A stretch of 64,000 nt of DNA from Nocardioides agariphilus (GTDB taxonomy: Bacteria > Actinomycetota > Actinomycetes > Propionibacteriales > Nocardioidaceae): positions 62,001-126,000 of the forward strand of contig NZ_JADKPO010000004.1 of NCBI RefSeq assembly GCF_015352445.1. The letters are read 5' to 3'. The notes beneath the pieces were generated by a model that was given only the letters and a program-made list of their open reading frames with translations, was not told where the DNA came from and did not search any database. This document shows, one piece after another, positions 48,733-57,680 of the stretch (position 1 is the first letter of the stretch; each line of letters opens with the position of its first letter). The translations under genes were made by a program, and so were the position numbers.

Positions 48733-51321
48733 ATGGGTTCGCCGCTGGAGCGTGAGGCCGAGCTGGTAGCGCTGACCGACCGGCTCCGCAGCGCCCTGCT
48801 GGGCCGGGGCTCCGCGGTCGCGGTCTCGGGTGAGGCCGGTGCCGGGAAGTCCACCCTCGTCCTGGCCGCGTGCCAGGCCGCCGCGTCGCTCGGCGGCTCG
48901 AAGGGGTCGCGGACCCTGCGGGTGCTGCGCGGCGGCTGCGACCCGTTGGCGACCGCGCGCCCGCTGGGGCCGTTTCGCGACCTGTTCGCCCACCTGCCCG
49001 CCTTGTCGGGTCAGGTGCTGCTCTCCGAGGTGTGCGAGGCCGTCTTCGCCGAGCTCCGTGAAGTGCCGACCCTGCTGGTCGTCGAGGACCTGCACTGGGT
49101 CGACGCCGCCTCCGTCGAGGTGCTCCGCTTCCTGGTGCGTCGCTGCGAGGCGATGCCGTGCGTGGTGGTGGTGACCTACCGCGACGAGATCGACATCAAC
49201 CATCCCGCTCGCCCGCTCATCGGCGACTTCGCCGTGCTCGAACCGCTCCTGTCGCTCCGTCTCCCGCCCCTCAGCCCAGCCGGTGTGGCCGCGCTGCTGG
49301 AGGGCACCGGACTGGACGCCGCGGAGGTCCATGCGCTGACGGGCGGCAACCCGTTCTTCACCGCCGAGGTGGCCAAGGCGCCCGACCTGCCCCTGCCCGA
49401 GACCGTGCGCGACGCCGTACTCGCCCGCACGACCGACATGGCGCCCCACGACTTCGAGGTGCTGCAGCTCGCCGCCGCGGCACCCGACCGCGTCGACGAC
49501 CGGCTGCTTCCGGCGCTGGGTGTCGACCTCCCGACACTGCGTCGCCTGCAGGCGAGCGGCCTGCTGACCCGCAACGATCGCGGGCTGCTCTTCCGTCACG
49601 AGCTGGCCCGGCTGGCCGTGGAGAGCACCATCCCGGCCGGAGGCCTGAGCCGTCTGCACGCCCGACTGCTCGACGCCCTCGAACGCACGGGTCCCGGCGA
49701 TGCCGCGGTGCTCACCCACCACGCAGTCGCTGCTGCCGATGCGCCGCGCGCGGCCCGCTACGCCGAGCAGGCCGGGTACGACGCCACGCGCGCCGGCGCC
49801 CACGCCGAGGCGGCCGCGTTCTTCCAGATCGCGCTGTCCCACTACCAGGGGTCGACCCACCGACGCGCGGTGCTGCTGACCCAGCTGGCCTTCGAGCAGT
49901 ACATGATCAACAAGCTCGACCTCGCGATCGCGAGCATCACCGCGACCTTCCCGCTGTGGGACGAGCTCGGCGACGCGGCCGGCCTGTCCTCGGCGCACGA
50001 GCGGTGCGCGGTCTATGAGTACTACAGCGCGCACCGGGCCCGCGCCGAGCAGCTCGCCGAGCGGGCGGTGAGGCTCGTCGACGACGGATCCGAGGGGCAG
50101 TCGCCGGCCTATGCCGCCGCTCGCCTCACCCGCGCCTACCTGGCCTTCCAGCGCAGCGAGTACGCGCTCTCGGCTGCGTGCAGCGACGACGGCCTGCGGA
50201 TCGGCCACGCCTCGGGCATCGACGCCCTGGTCGTGCGAGCCGGCATCGTGCGAGCCGCGACCGACCTGGCCCACGGCGAGGCCGACGCCCGCGAGGAGCT
50301 GCTCGGCCAGATCGAGCGCGCGAGGGCCACCGGTCTCGAAGAGCTGGCCTCCACGGGGTACACCAATCTCAGCTACCTCGACGTCGACCAGCGCCGGTTG
50401 TCCATGGCCGAGAGCGTGCTCGAGGAGTCGCTGGCCCTGACCGTCGAGCGAGACATCCCCATCTGCAACCACTGGCAGACCGCAGTTCGGTCCCGCCTGC
50501 GGATGCTGGAGGGCCGCTGGGACGCAGCGCTGGAGGATGCCGACGCCTGCCTGCGTCGACCCGGCATGGCCGTGGCCCAGCTGTGGCCCACCATCGTCGA
50601 GGGGCTGGTGCTGCTGCGCCGACAGGGCTCGGACGAAGGCCGCCTCGACGAGGCCTGGCAACTTGCCCAGTCGCTCGACGAGCCGCTGCGCCGCCTACCG
50701 GTGCTGGCCGCACTCGCGGAGCGCACCTGGCTGACCGGCATCCCGGACGCACGGGTGGGCAAGGCGGCCGAGGGTGCCTGGGTGTCCGGGGACCGGTCGA
50801 CGACCTGGGTCACCGGTGACCTCGCCCTGTGGCTGCGACGCATCGGACTCACGGTCTCGGTGGAGGCGGAGAGTCTCCCGGAGCCCTACCGCCTCACTTT
50901 CGCGGGTCGGCCCCAGGAGGCCGCGACCTGGTGGCGCCGGGCGAACGCGACGTACGACGAGGCGATGGCCTGGAGCGACTCCGACGATCCCGACCTGAAG
51001 GTACGTGGCATCGAGCGGCTCGACCTGCTCGGCGCCACCGCCACCGCCGACCGGCTGCGTCGCGACCTGCGCGAGCAGGGCGTCGAACAGGTGCCGCAAC
51101 GCCCGCGTGCCAGCACCCGCGCCAACCCTGCCGGGCTGACCAACCGCCAGCTCGATGTCGCCCGCCTGGTCGCGCGCGGGTTCACCAACGCCGAGATCGC
51201 CGCGCGGCTGTTCATCTCCGCCAAGACTGCCGACCACCACGTCTCCGCGGTCCTCGCGAAGCTGGGGATGCCCAACCGCCGTGCGGTCGTCGTGCGAGCC
51301 GGCGAGCTGGGCCTGGCCTGA
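48733..51321 (+). CDS. STAND-type LuxR family regulator, copy 2
   Basis: An 862-residue paralog of the protein at 45326-47923, with the same order of ATPase (GEAGAGKSTLV near residue 34, LLVVEDLHWVDAASVEVL near 115), helical middle and C-terminal LuxR helix-turn-helix (LTNRQLDVARLVARGFTNAEIAARLFISAKTADHHV). The two recognition helices are almost identical, so both probably read the same DNA site. ATP- and ligand-controlled oligomerisation is the known mode of such proteins. The DUF4242 gene lies 13 bases upstream; the monooxygenase unit follows after 139 bases. Confidence 0.9.
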   Translation: MGSPLEREAELVALTDRLRSALLGRGSAVAVSGEAGAGKSTLVLAACQAAASLGGSKGSRTLRVLRGGCDPLATARPLGPFRDLFAHLPALSGQVLLSEVCEAVFAELREVPTLLVVEDLHWVDAASVEVLRFLVRRCEAMPCVVVVTYRDEIDINHPARPLIGDFAVLEPLLSLRLPPLSPAGVAALLEGTGLDAAEVHALTGGNPFFTAEVAKAPDLPLPETVRDAVLARTTDMAPHDFEVLQLAAAAPDRVDDRLLPALGVDLPTLRRLQASGLLTRNDRGLLFRHELARLAVESTIPAGGLSRLHARLLDALERTGPGDAAVLTHHAVAAADAPRAARYAEQAGYDATRAGAHAEAAAFFQIALSHYQGSTHRRAVLLTQLAFEQYMINKLDLAIASITATFPLWDELGDAAGLSSAHERCAVYEYYSAHRARAEQLAERAVRLVDDGSEGQSPAYAAARLTRAYLAFQRSEYALSAACSDDGLRIGHASGIDALVVRAGIVRAATDLAHGEADAREELLGQIERARATGLEELASTGYTNLSYLDVDQRRLSMAESVLEESLALTVERDIPICNHWQTAVRSRLRMLEGRWDAALEDADACLRRPGMAVAQLWPTIVEGLVLLRRQGSDEGRLDEAWQLAQSLDEPLRRLPVLAALAERTWLTGIPDARVGKAAEGAWVSGDRSTTWVTGDLALWLRRIGLTVSVEAESLPEPYRLTFAGRPQEAATWWRRANATYDEAMAWSDSDDPDLKVRGIERLDLLGATATADRLRRDLREQGVEQVPQRPRASTRANPAGLTNRQLDVARLVARGFTNAEIAARLFISAKTADHHVSAVLAKLGMPNRRAVVVRAGELGLA

Positions 51322-51407
51322 CTCCTCTCGGCGGTCGAGCCTCTCCCGGCGGTCGAGCCCGTGGAGACCACACGCCCCCCTCAAACCTGGGGTGAGCCCC
51401 ACCCAAA

Positions 51408-51426
51408 GTAGGGATCTGCTCCCGAC
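51408..51426. promoter_or_regulatory. 19-nt operator-like inverted repeat, copy 3
   Basis: GTAGGGATCTGCTCCCGAC, with arms GTAGGGATC and, reversed, GTCGGGAGC. It matches copy 2 at 14 of 19 positions and ends 34 bases before the monooxygenase start, the same spacing as copy 1 has to its gene. Two near-identical copies of CGGCGGTCGAGCC at 51329-51341 and 51347-51359 lie further upstream. Confidence 0.55.
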
Positions 51427-51460
51427 GTGGGCCACCCCCGTTGGTTCCTAACGTCCACGC

Positions 51461-52663
51461 ATGCACATCGAACCAGCAGCCCACACCCGCCACGACGTCG
51501 TCATCGTGGGAGCCCGCGTCGCGGGCGCCGCGACCGCGATGCTCCTGGCTCGCAGCGGGCTCGACGTCGTCGTCCTGGACCGCAGCCCGCTGCCGAGCGA
51601 CACCACGTCGACCCACTCCCTCGTGCGCGGCGGCGTCGTCCAGCTCTCGCGCTGGGGCCTGCTCGAGGACGTACTCGACAGCGGTGCCCCCGCCATCCGG
51701 TCGGTCTCGTTCCGGCAGTACGGCGAGTCGGCTCCCGCCCCGGTCAGTTACCAGGTCAAGGAGCGCGCGGGCGTGGACCTGATGCTCGCGCCCCGCCGCC
51801 TGGTTCTCGACGACATCCTGACCACCTCGGCCCGCCGCGCAGGGGCAACGGTGCTCGACCGCACCACCGTCACCGACCTGGTACGCAACGCCTCGGGGCG
51901 CGTCACCGGCGTGCTCGCCCACACCGCACAGGGGCGGGAGCTGCGGCTCGACGCCACCGTGGTGATCGGAGCAGACGGACTCCGCTCGGGCCTGGCCCGG
52001 AAGGTCGGCGCACGGGTGCTCGAGCAGCATGCACCGTCCGGTGCCTGCCTCTACGCCTACGTCGGCGACGTGGCCTGGGACGGCTTCGACTTCCACATCG
52101 CCGACGGAGCCTTCGCCGGCGTCTTCCCGACACACGGCGGTGAGGCGGCGGTCTGGCTGATGCTGCCCGCTGCCTCGGCCAACGGAGTACTGCGTGCCGG
52201 CGACCGCAAGGTCGACGCCTGGCTCGCAGAGCTCGAGGTCCGGGTGCCCGTGCTGGGCACCACGGTGCGGTCCGGCGCGGTGCGGTCGCCGCTGCGCGGC
52301 ACGGTCGGGCTGCCCAACCACGTGCTGCAGCCGCACGGGCCCGGGTGGGCGCTCGTCGGTGACGCGGGCTTCCACCGCGACCCCATCACCGGCCACGGCA
52401 TCACCGACGCGTTCCGCGATGCCGACCTGCTCGCCACGGCCGTGGTGCGCGCGCTCGCGTCCCCGCAGGACGAGCGGGCGGCCTACGACGGCTATCGGCG
52501 CGAGCGCGACAGCGCCATCGTCGAGACCTTCCGCATCACCCGCGAGCTCGGGGCCTTTCCCCCGATCGCGCGGTTCGTCGAGCTCCAGATGGAGCTCAGC
52601 CGGGCCCTGGACGAGGAGGCCCGCCTCCTCGCCGCCCGCCCCACCTTCGTCCCGGTCGCCTGA
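51461..52663 (+). CDS. FAD-dependent monooxygenase / oxidoreductase
   Basis: A 400-residue flavoprotein of the PHBH/geranylgeranyl reductase-like group. The FAD dinucleotide fold is VVIVGARVAGAATAMLLARSGLDVVVLDR (residues 13-41, with A replacing one of the glycines). ALVGDAGFHRDPITGHGITDAFRDADLLA near residue 300 is the second FAD motif (GD). The substrate is unknown; hydroxylation of an aromatic compound or reduction of an unsaturated one are options. It heads an operon with OsmC and an AhpD-like gene, 34 bases behind operator-like copy 3. Confidence 0.85.
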   Translation: MHIEPAAHTRHDVVIVGARVAGAATAMLLARSGLDVVVLDRSPLPSDTTSTHSLVRGGVVQLSRWGLLEDVLDSGAPAIRSVSFRQYGESAPAPVSYQVKERAGVDLMLAPRRLVLDDILTTSARRAGATVLDRTTVTDLVRNASGRVTGVLAHTAQGRELRLDATVVIGADGLRSGLARKVGARVLEQHAPSGACLYAYVGDVAWDGFDFHIADGAFAGVFPTHGGEAAVWLMLPAASANGVLRAGDRKVDAWLAELEVRVPVLGTTVRSGAVRSPLRGTVGLPNHVLQPHGPGWALVGDAGFHRDPITGHGITDAFRDADLLATAVVRALASPQDERAAYDGYRRERDSAIVETFRITRELGAFPPIARFVELQMELSRALDEEARLLAARPTFVPVA

Positions 52664-52694
52664 CCGGGCGCAACACCAACCAAGGAGAACCATC

Positions 52695-53273
52695 ATGACC
52701 AGCACCACCGAGCGCGGCACCGTGAACGGCGTCGACGTCGACACCCTCTTCGCGACCATCGACGCGGTCCGCTCGCAGCCCGAGCTCGCGCAGTTCCGCT
52801 TCCGCGCTCTCAACGAGTGGGTGTCGGGCACCCACAGCCTCGGCCGCTTCCCGGGCTTCTACGGCGCCGGCCAGGAGCATCTCCACGCCGTCCCGGGTGC
52901 CGGGGCGACGGTGATCGCGGCCGACCACCCCGCCGTACTCGTCGGCAAGGACAACGGACCCACGCCCGCCGAGCTGCTGCTCAACGCGCTCGCGTCGTGC
53001 CTGATGGCCGGTCTCGGCAACATCGCGGCCGCCCGCGGCGTCGAGCTGAGCGGTGTGACCTGCCGCGTCGAGGGCGACATCGACCTGCGCGGCATCTTGG
53101 GCATCGACTCCTCGGTGCGCAACGGCTTCTCCGACATCCGGGTCGTCTTCGAGGTCGAGGGCGACGGGGACGCCGAGCAGCTGGCCGCGCTCGTCGCGCA
53201 GTCCCAGGCCCGCTCGGCGGTCTTCGACGTCCTGACCAACGGCACCGCCGTCACGGTCGAGGTCGCCCGATGA
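52695..53273 (+). CDS. OsmC family protein
   Basis: A 192-residue OsmC/Ohr-fold protein; the family reduces organic hydroperoxides or acts on acyl-thiols. LVGKDNGPTPAELLLNALASCLMAGL near residue 95 carries one of the two family cysteines (SC); a second cysteine appears in GVTCRVEGDIDL about 30 residues later. The N-terminal 40 residues are longer than in classical OsmC. A clear AAGGAGA site precedes the ATG. It follows the flavin monooxygenase and overlaps the AhpD-like gene (ATGA), which suggests shared work in oxidative chemistry. Confidence 0.87.
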   Translation: MTSTTERGTVNGVDVDTLFATIDAVRSQPELAQFRFRALNEWVSGTHSLGRFPGFYGAGQEHLHAVPGAGATVIAADHPAVLVGKDNGPTPAELLLNALASCLMAGLGNIAAARGVELSGVTCRVEGDIDLRGILGIDSSVRNGFSDIRVVFEVEGDGDAEQLAALVAQSQARSAVFDVLTNGTAVTVEVAR

Positions 53274-53839
53274 CCTTCGTGGGCGAGGCACGCGCCAGTG
53301 AGGACGCCGAGCGGATGTATGCCACGGACCTCAAGGTCCAGGGGTACGTCGCCAACCAGACCCGCGTCTGGGCGCACTCTCCGGAGTCGCTGGCCGCGTT
53401 GTCATACGCGCTCACGACGTCGACGCAGACCGCCGGTCTCGACGTGCGCCAGCGGGCCCTGCTCGTGACCACGAGTGCGGCGGCGATGGGCGATGCCTAC
53501 TGCTCTCTCGCGTTCGGCTACAAGCTGGCCAACGCGGTGGGCCCGCAGGCCGCAGCCCAGGCCGTTGCCGGTGACGACGCACCGCTCAGCGACCTCGACC
53601 GGGCTCTGGTCCGCTGGGCTCGCAAGGTCGTCAGGCGGCCGAACGAGACGACTGCCGAGGACGTGGAGCAGCTGCGAGCCGTCGGCCTCGACGACGACCA
53701 GATCGTCGCGCTCACGGTGTTCGTGGCGCTGCGTCAGGCGTTCTCGACGGTCAACGACGCGCTCGGCGCCCAGCCCGACTCCGAGCTCGTGGACCGGGTG
53801 CCCGCCGAGGTGCGGCAGGCGGTCACGTTCGGGCGCTGA
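53270..53839 (+). CDS. Carboxymuconolactone decarboxylase / AhpD-like protein
   Basis: A 189-residue all-helical protein of the AhpD/CMD superfamily. The core is RQRALLVTTSAAAMGDAYCSLAFGYKLANAVG near residues 65-95. It has a single cysteine where AhpD-type peroxidase partners have CxxC, so it may not be a thiol reductase. The C-terminal half (LDRALVRWARKVVRRPNETTAEDVEQLRAVGL) is the usual second helical pair. Its ATG overlaps the OsmC stop. It ends the operon, and a palindrome follows 1 base after the stop. Confidence 0.82.
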   Translation: MTFVGEARASEDAERMYATDLKVQGYVANQTRVWAHSPESLAALSYALTTSTQTAGLDVRQRALLVTTSAAAMGDAYCSLAFGYKLANAVGPQAAAQAVAGDDAPLSDLDRALVRWARKVVRRPNETTAEDVEQLRAVGLDDDQIVALTVFVALRQAFSTVNDALGAQPDSELVDRVPAEVRQAVTFGR

Positions 53840-53840
53840 G

Positions 53841-53893
53841 GGCGGTGCGTGAGCGTTGGTTGAGATGACGCAGATCAACACTCACGCACCGCC
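53841..53893. terminator. Long hairpin between convergent genes
   Basis: GGCGGTGCGTGAGCGTTG (53841-53858) pairs with CAACACTCACGCACCGCC (53876-53893) over 18 positions with a single mismatch, around a 17-base loop. It lies between the AhpD-like gene and folA and would stop both transcripts. It is one of three intergenic palindromes of unrelated sequence in the window. Confidence 0.78.
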
Positions 53894-53895
53894 GC

Positions 53896-54387
53896 TCAGG
53901 CGCGTCGCTCCCACCAGACCCACTCGAGTCCCGGGCCCGGTAGCCGGACGGTCTCGACCCAGTCGCCGCGATCCCAGTCGGGGTAGCGGGTGTCGCCCTC
54001 GGGCGAGAGGTGGACCTCGGTGAGGATCTGCGCGTCAGCGATCGGCAGAGCGGCGGCGTAGACCGCGGCGCCCCCGACCACCATCACCTCGCCCGGCAGC
54101 TCGCCTGCCTGTGTCAACGCCTCCTCCAGCGAGGCCGCCACCTGCACACCCTCGGCGGACCACCCGGGGTCGCGGGTGAGCACCACGGTCGTGCGCCCGG
54201 GGAGCGGCCGGCCGATCGAGTCGTAGGTAGCCCGGCCCATCACCAGTGTGTGGCCGAGGGTGACCCTCTTGAAGTGCGCGAAGTCCTCGGGGATCCGCCA
54301 GGGGATGCCGCCCGCTGCGCCGATCACCCCGTTGGCCGCAACGGCAGCGACGAGCGTGATGCGCTCTCGACCCGCGCTAGACGGCAA
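53896..54387 (-). CDS. folA: Dihydrofolate reductase
   Basis: Reduces dihydrofolate with NADPH to keep thymidylate synthesis going. The 163-residue protein has [34 protein letters not shown] (residues 10-43, with the substrate-binding acid in PEDF), [24 protein letters not shown] and [13 protein letters not shown]. The start is a TTG at 54387 that overlaps the thyA stop by 11 bases. This thyA-folA pair is coupled, as in many bacteria. Confidence 0.94.
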   Translation of the reverse strand: MPSSAGRERITLVAAVAANGVIGAAGGIPWRIPEDFAHFKRVTLGHTLVMGRATYDSIGRPLPGRTTVVLTRDPGWSAEGVQVAASLEEALTQAGELPGEVMVVGGAAVYAAALPIADAQILTEVHLSPEGDTRYPDWDRGDWVETVRLPGPGLEWVWWERRA

Positions 54388-55183
54388 TGGGGGCCCTGAT
54401 GCCGGGGTGGGGGTCGTAGCCCTCGACCGCGATGTGCTCGAGGTCGAAGGCCTCGAGCTCGCTCACGGACGGGTCCAGAACCAGCCGCGGCAGTGGCCGC
54501 GGCTCGCGGGTCAGTTGGAGCTGAGCCTGCTCGAGGTGGTTGAGGTAGAGGTGGGCGTCGCCGAGCGTGTGCACGAAGTCGCCGACCTCGAGACCGGTCA
54601 CCTGGGCCACCATGTGGGTCAGCAGGGCATAGGACGCGATGTTGAACGGCACGCCCAAGAAGATGTCGGCCGAGCGCTGGTAGAGCTGGCACGACAGCCG
54701 GCCACCGGTCGGCGACGGCGCGACGTAGAACTGGAAGAGCGCGTGACACGGCGCCAGGGCCATCTGGGGGATGTCGGCGACGTTCCAGGCGGAGACGATG
54801 TGGCGCCTGCTGTCGGGGTTGTCGCGGATCTGGGCGACGACCTGCGCGATCTGGTCGACGTGTCGTCCGTCGGGAGTGGGCCACGAGCGCCACTGGTAGC
54901 CGTAGACGGGTCCGAGCTCGCCGTCGGCGTCGGCCCACTCGTCCCAGATGGTGACGCCGCGGTCTTGGAGCCACTTGACGTTGGTGTCGCCACGCAAGAA
55001 CCACAGCAGCTCGGCGAACACCGACCGTGTGTGGATCTTCTTGGTGGTGACGAGCGGGAAGCCCTCGTTGAGGTCGAACCGCAGCTGGTGACCGAAGACC
55101 GACAGCGTGCCGGTGCCGGTGCGGTCGGACTTCTCGACTCCCTCGTCGAGCACCCGCTGGAGGAGGTCGAGGTAACCCTGCAT
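54377..55183 (-). CDS. thyA: Thymidylate synthase
   Basis: Methylates dUMP to dTMP with methylene-tetrahydrofolate, yielding dihydrofolate for the next gene's product. The 268 residues match the family length. The catalytic cysteine is in [12 protein letters not shown] near residue 150; [18 protein letters not shown] and [25 protein letters not shown] are further hallmarks. No good ribosome site precedes the ATG; the phzF-like gene ends 9 bases upstream, so coupling is likely. Confidence 0.97.
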   Translation of the reverse strand: MQGYLDLLQRVLDEGVEKSDRTGTGTLSVFGHQLRFDLNEGFPLVTTKKIHTRSVFAELLWFLRGDTNVKWLQDRGVTIWDEWADADGELGPVYGYQWRSWPTPDGRHVDQIAQVVAQIRDNPDSRRHIVSAWNVADIPQMALAPCHALFQFYVAPSPTGGRLSCQLYQRSADIFLGVPFNIASYALLTHMVAQVTGLEVGDFVHTLGDAHLYLNHLEQAQLQLTREPRPLPRLVLDPSVSELEAFDLEHIAVEGYDPHPGIRAPIAV

Positions 55184-55192
55184 GGGGTCAAA

Positions 55193-56020
55193 CTACTCGC
55201 CCAGACCGACGGTCCCGGAGATCGTTGTCCGCGCGTCACCGCCCACCCAGACCGTGTCGCCGACGCGCTCGATGTGGACCCGCCCGGTCCGCCCCAGCGC
55301 GGAGCCCTGGGATGCGACGTACGACGCGGGCAACCGGTCGCCGGCCAGCCACTGGGCCAGACCGGCGTTGAGGCTGCCGGTCACGGGGTCCTCGGTCCCG
55401 TCGAGGCAGAACGCGCGCACCTCGACAGCGCAGCGGCTGCCTTCGGCATAGGGGCCCGCGACACCGATGTCCATGCCCATCAACGCCGTCAGATCGGGCG
55501 TGATCGCGAGCACCTCGTCGGCCGAGCCGAGCAGGACGCCGACCCAACCGGGTCCGTTGTCGATCCACGCGAGGTCGAGGATCTGGGACGGGTCGATCCG
55601 CAGGGCGCGCACGACGCGCTCGCGGTAGTCGTCGTCGACCGGACCGGAACGGATGAACGGCGGGCCGGCGAAGGCCAGCCGCGCCCCACGTCGCAGGCGC
55701 ACCAACCCCACGCCGCACTCCTGCACGAGCTCGCCATCGCGGCGCGGCTCTCCTCCCGCCTCGAGCCAGGCGTGGGCCGACCCGATGGTCGGGTGCCCGG
55801 CGAACGGCAGCTCGACCGACGGGGTGAAGATGCGCAGCCGGTAGTCGGCGTCGTCGGAGGTCGGCGGGAGCAGGAACGTCGTCTCCGAGAGGTTGGTCCA
55901 GCGCGCGAAGCTCCGCATCTCGTCGTCGCTGATCCCCTGGGCGTCGTGGACCACAGCCACGGGGTTGCCCCGGAACGGCTCGGACGAGAAGACGTCGACC
56001 TGGCTGAACGCGCGTGTCAC
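55193..56020 (-). CDS. PhzF family protein (isomerase-like)
   Basis: A 275-residue protein of the PhzF/diaminopimelate epimerase-like fold. VDVFSSEPFRGNPVAVVHDA at the start, TNLSETTFLLPP near residue 45 with the catalytic glutamate, FAGHPTIGSAHAWLE near 75 and EDPVTGSLNAGLAQWL near 220 are the family's blocks. PhzF itself isomerises a phenazine precursor, but most members are of unknown function; no other phenazine gene is here. The GTG start at 56020 overlaps the stop of the sigma-like sensor gene (GTGA). Confidence 0.88.
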   Translation of the reverse strand: MTRAFSQVDVFSSEPFRGNPVAVVHDAQGISDDEMRSFARWTNLSETTFLLPPTSDDADYRLRIFTPSVELPFAGHPTIGSAHAWLEAGGEPRRDGELVQECGVGLVRLRRGARLAFAGPPFIRSGPVDDDYRERVVRALRIDPSQILDLAWIDNGPGWVGVLLGSADEVLAITPDLTALMGMDIGVAGPYAEGSRCAVEVRAFCLDGTEDPVTGSLNAGLAQWLAGDRLPASYVASQGSALGRTGRVHIERVGDTVWVGGDARTTISGTVGLGE

Positions 56021-57594
56021 TGCGTGCTGACCAGGTTGATGCCGGGGACGGATCCGGCGAGCACAGGCACTGCGTCGATGTCGTAGCGCTGGGTGCACGG
56101 CTGGGACTCGGGGTCCATGGAGTTGATGTAGTCACGAGACGCCTGGCACTCGAACAGGCCGTAGCCGCCGTCGAGGGTGTCGACGACCCAGGTGACGCGT
56201 CCCTCGGTCGTGAACGCCGCGGCCACCGGCCGCCATCCTTGGTCGGAGAACCAGTCGCCGTCGGGGGTGCCGTCCCTGGCGTCGGTCATCGCCACGTGGT
56301 CACCGACGCGGGTGAGCACGAAGTTGCCGTCGTCGGACAGCTGGCCGACCGTGCCCGGCACCTGCTTCTCGACGCTGTAGAGGGGCTGGATCACGTCGAG
56401 CACACCCCGCGCGCTGCGCAGCTGGGTGCCCGAGGACACGTCGAGCAGAGCGGAGCCGAAGGCCCCCTCGGGCACCGACAGCCGGTCGGGCTCGGAGAGC
56501 GTGAGATCCCCGTTGACCGTGACCACCCAGTCGACTCCCTGACTGTGGTAATAGAGGCGCTCGCGGTCGAAGCCGATCAGCTTGGCGTCCACCGAGGCCT
56601 CGACCCGACCGATCTCGCGGTCCCTGGACGCGTCGTAGACGACCGTGTCCCCGCCGTCCGGCAGGATCCACGCCACCCAGCCGGCGCGTGGCTGGGAGAC
56701 GAGGGTCGACCCAGCCCGCAGGTTGCCCAGGTCGAGGCGGATCCCGTCGTCGGAGATCGAGGTGAGCGCTCCCGCCGAGTCGGCGAAGACCACGCCGTTG
56801 CCGGTCTCGACGAGCTGGGCGATGTCGTCGACCTCGACCGAGCCGTGCGCCAGGTGGAGGGTGCCATCGAGCCACCACGGCGTGTCGACGACGTTCTCGA
56901 CCGGTGACACCGCGAGCGCATCGGGCTCGTCGGGAACGGTCGGTCGCGTCACGACGAAGGCGGCACCAGCGGCGAGCGCCAACGCACCGACCGCGGCGAG
57001 GGCCACGAGCCACTGTCGACGGCGCACGGTGTTGGCGTGTCCCACCACGCGTGTCACCGAAGGCGGTGGCGCGTCGATCGCCGTCGCCGCGAGATGACAG
57101 GCGGGGTCGAGGGGACCGAGATCGAGGGCCAGGGATCCATCGGCGAGGCGCCGGGCTACGTGCGCACGCGGCTCGCCCAGCACGTCGGCGACCTGGTCGT
57201 GGTCGAGCTCGCCCAGGTGATGGAGCACGACGGTGACCCGCGTCGCCTCGTCGAGCCGGTCGAGGCCCTCGACCAGGCGCTGAAGCATGGCGAGGCGCTC
57301 TTCGAGCTCCTGCGTGAGCACCGGCACGGCGGGGACCGTGACCGCGACCCGCTGCACGGGCTGCTTGCTGCGAGCCTTGACCCAGCCGTCGAGGACCAGG
57401 CGAGCCAGCTCGACGTCGACGTCGCCCTCGCGGCGCAGCCGACTCCAGTCGGGCAGCATCCGCGCGAACGAGGTCACCGCCTGGTCCGCGGCTCGCTCGG
57501 TGGTCTCCCCCAGCACCACCAGGACCCGGACCACGGGGGTCCAGCGCGCCACGACGTAGGCCGTGAAGTCGGGGTCGGCGCGCACGCTCTCCAT
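56017..57594 (-). CDS. Membrane protein with degenerate ECF-sigma-like N-terminus and external domain, copy B
   Basis: A 525-residue protein. Residues about 8-75 resemble ECF sigma region 2 (FTAYVVARWTPVVRVLVVL, AADQAVTSFARMLPDWSRL), and about 113-153 region 4 (LDEATRVTVVLHHLGELDHDQVADVLGEPRAHV). Residues 194-216 form one membrane helix. The remaining 300 residues are beta-rich with propeller-like repeats, and probably lie outside the cell. The DNA-contacting part of region 4 seems eroded. It is a paralog of the protein at 57681-59135, 86 bases upstream on the same strand. A membrane sensor built from a sigma factor is an inference. GAGGCAGG precedes the ATG. Confidence 0.7.
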   Translation of the reverse strand: MESVRADPDFTAYVVARWTPVVRVLVVLGETTERAADQAVTSFARMLPDWSRLRREGDVDVELARLVLDGWVKARSKQPVQRVAVTVPAVPVLTQELEERLAMLQRLVEGLDRLDEATRVTVVLHHLGELDHDQVADVLGEPRAHVARRLADGSLALDLGPLDPACHLAATAIDAPPPSVTRVVGHANTVRRRQWLVALAAVGALALAAGAAFVVTRPTVPDEPDALAVSPVENVVDTPWWLDGTLHLAHGSVEVDDIAQLVETGNGVVFADSAGALTSISDDGIRLDLGNLRAGSTLVSQPRAGWVAWILPDGGDTVVYDASRDREIGRVEASVDAKLIGFDRERLYYHSQGVDWVVTVNGDLTLSEPDRLSVPEGAFGSALLDVSSGTQLRSARGVLDVIQPLYSVEKQVPGTVGQLSDDGNFVLTRVGDHVAMTDARDGTPDGDWFSDQGWRPVAAAFTTEGRVTWVVDTLDGGYGLFECQASRDYINSMDPESQPCTQRYDIDAVPVLAGSVPGINLVSTQ

Positions 57595-57680
57595 CCTGCC
57601 TCAGGGCGCCGACAATGCGCCCGAAAAAGCAACCGACAGGGCACCCGACAAGTCACCCGGCCATGCCCCCCGGAGGCGGC

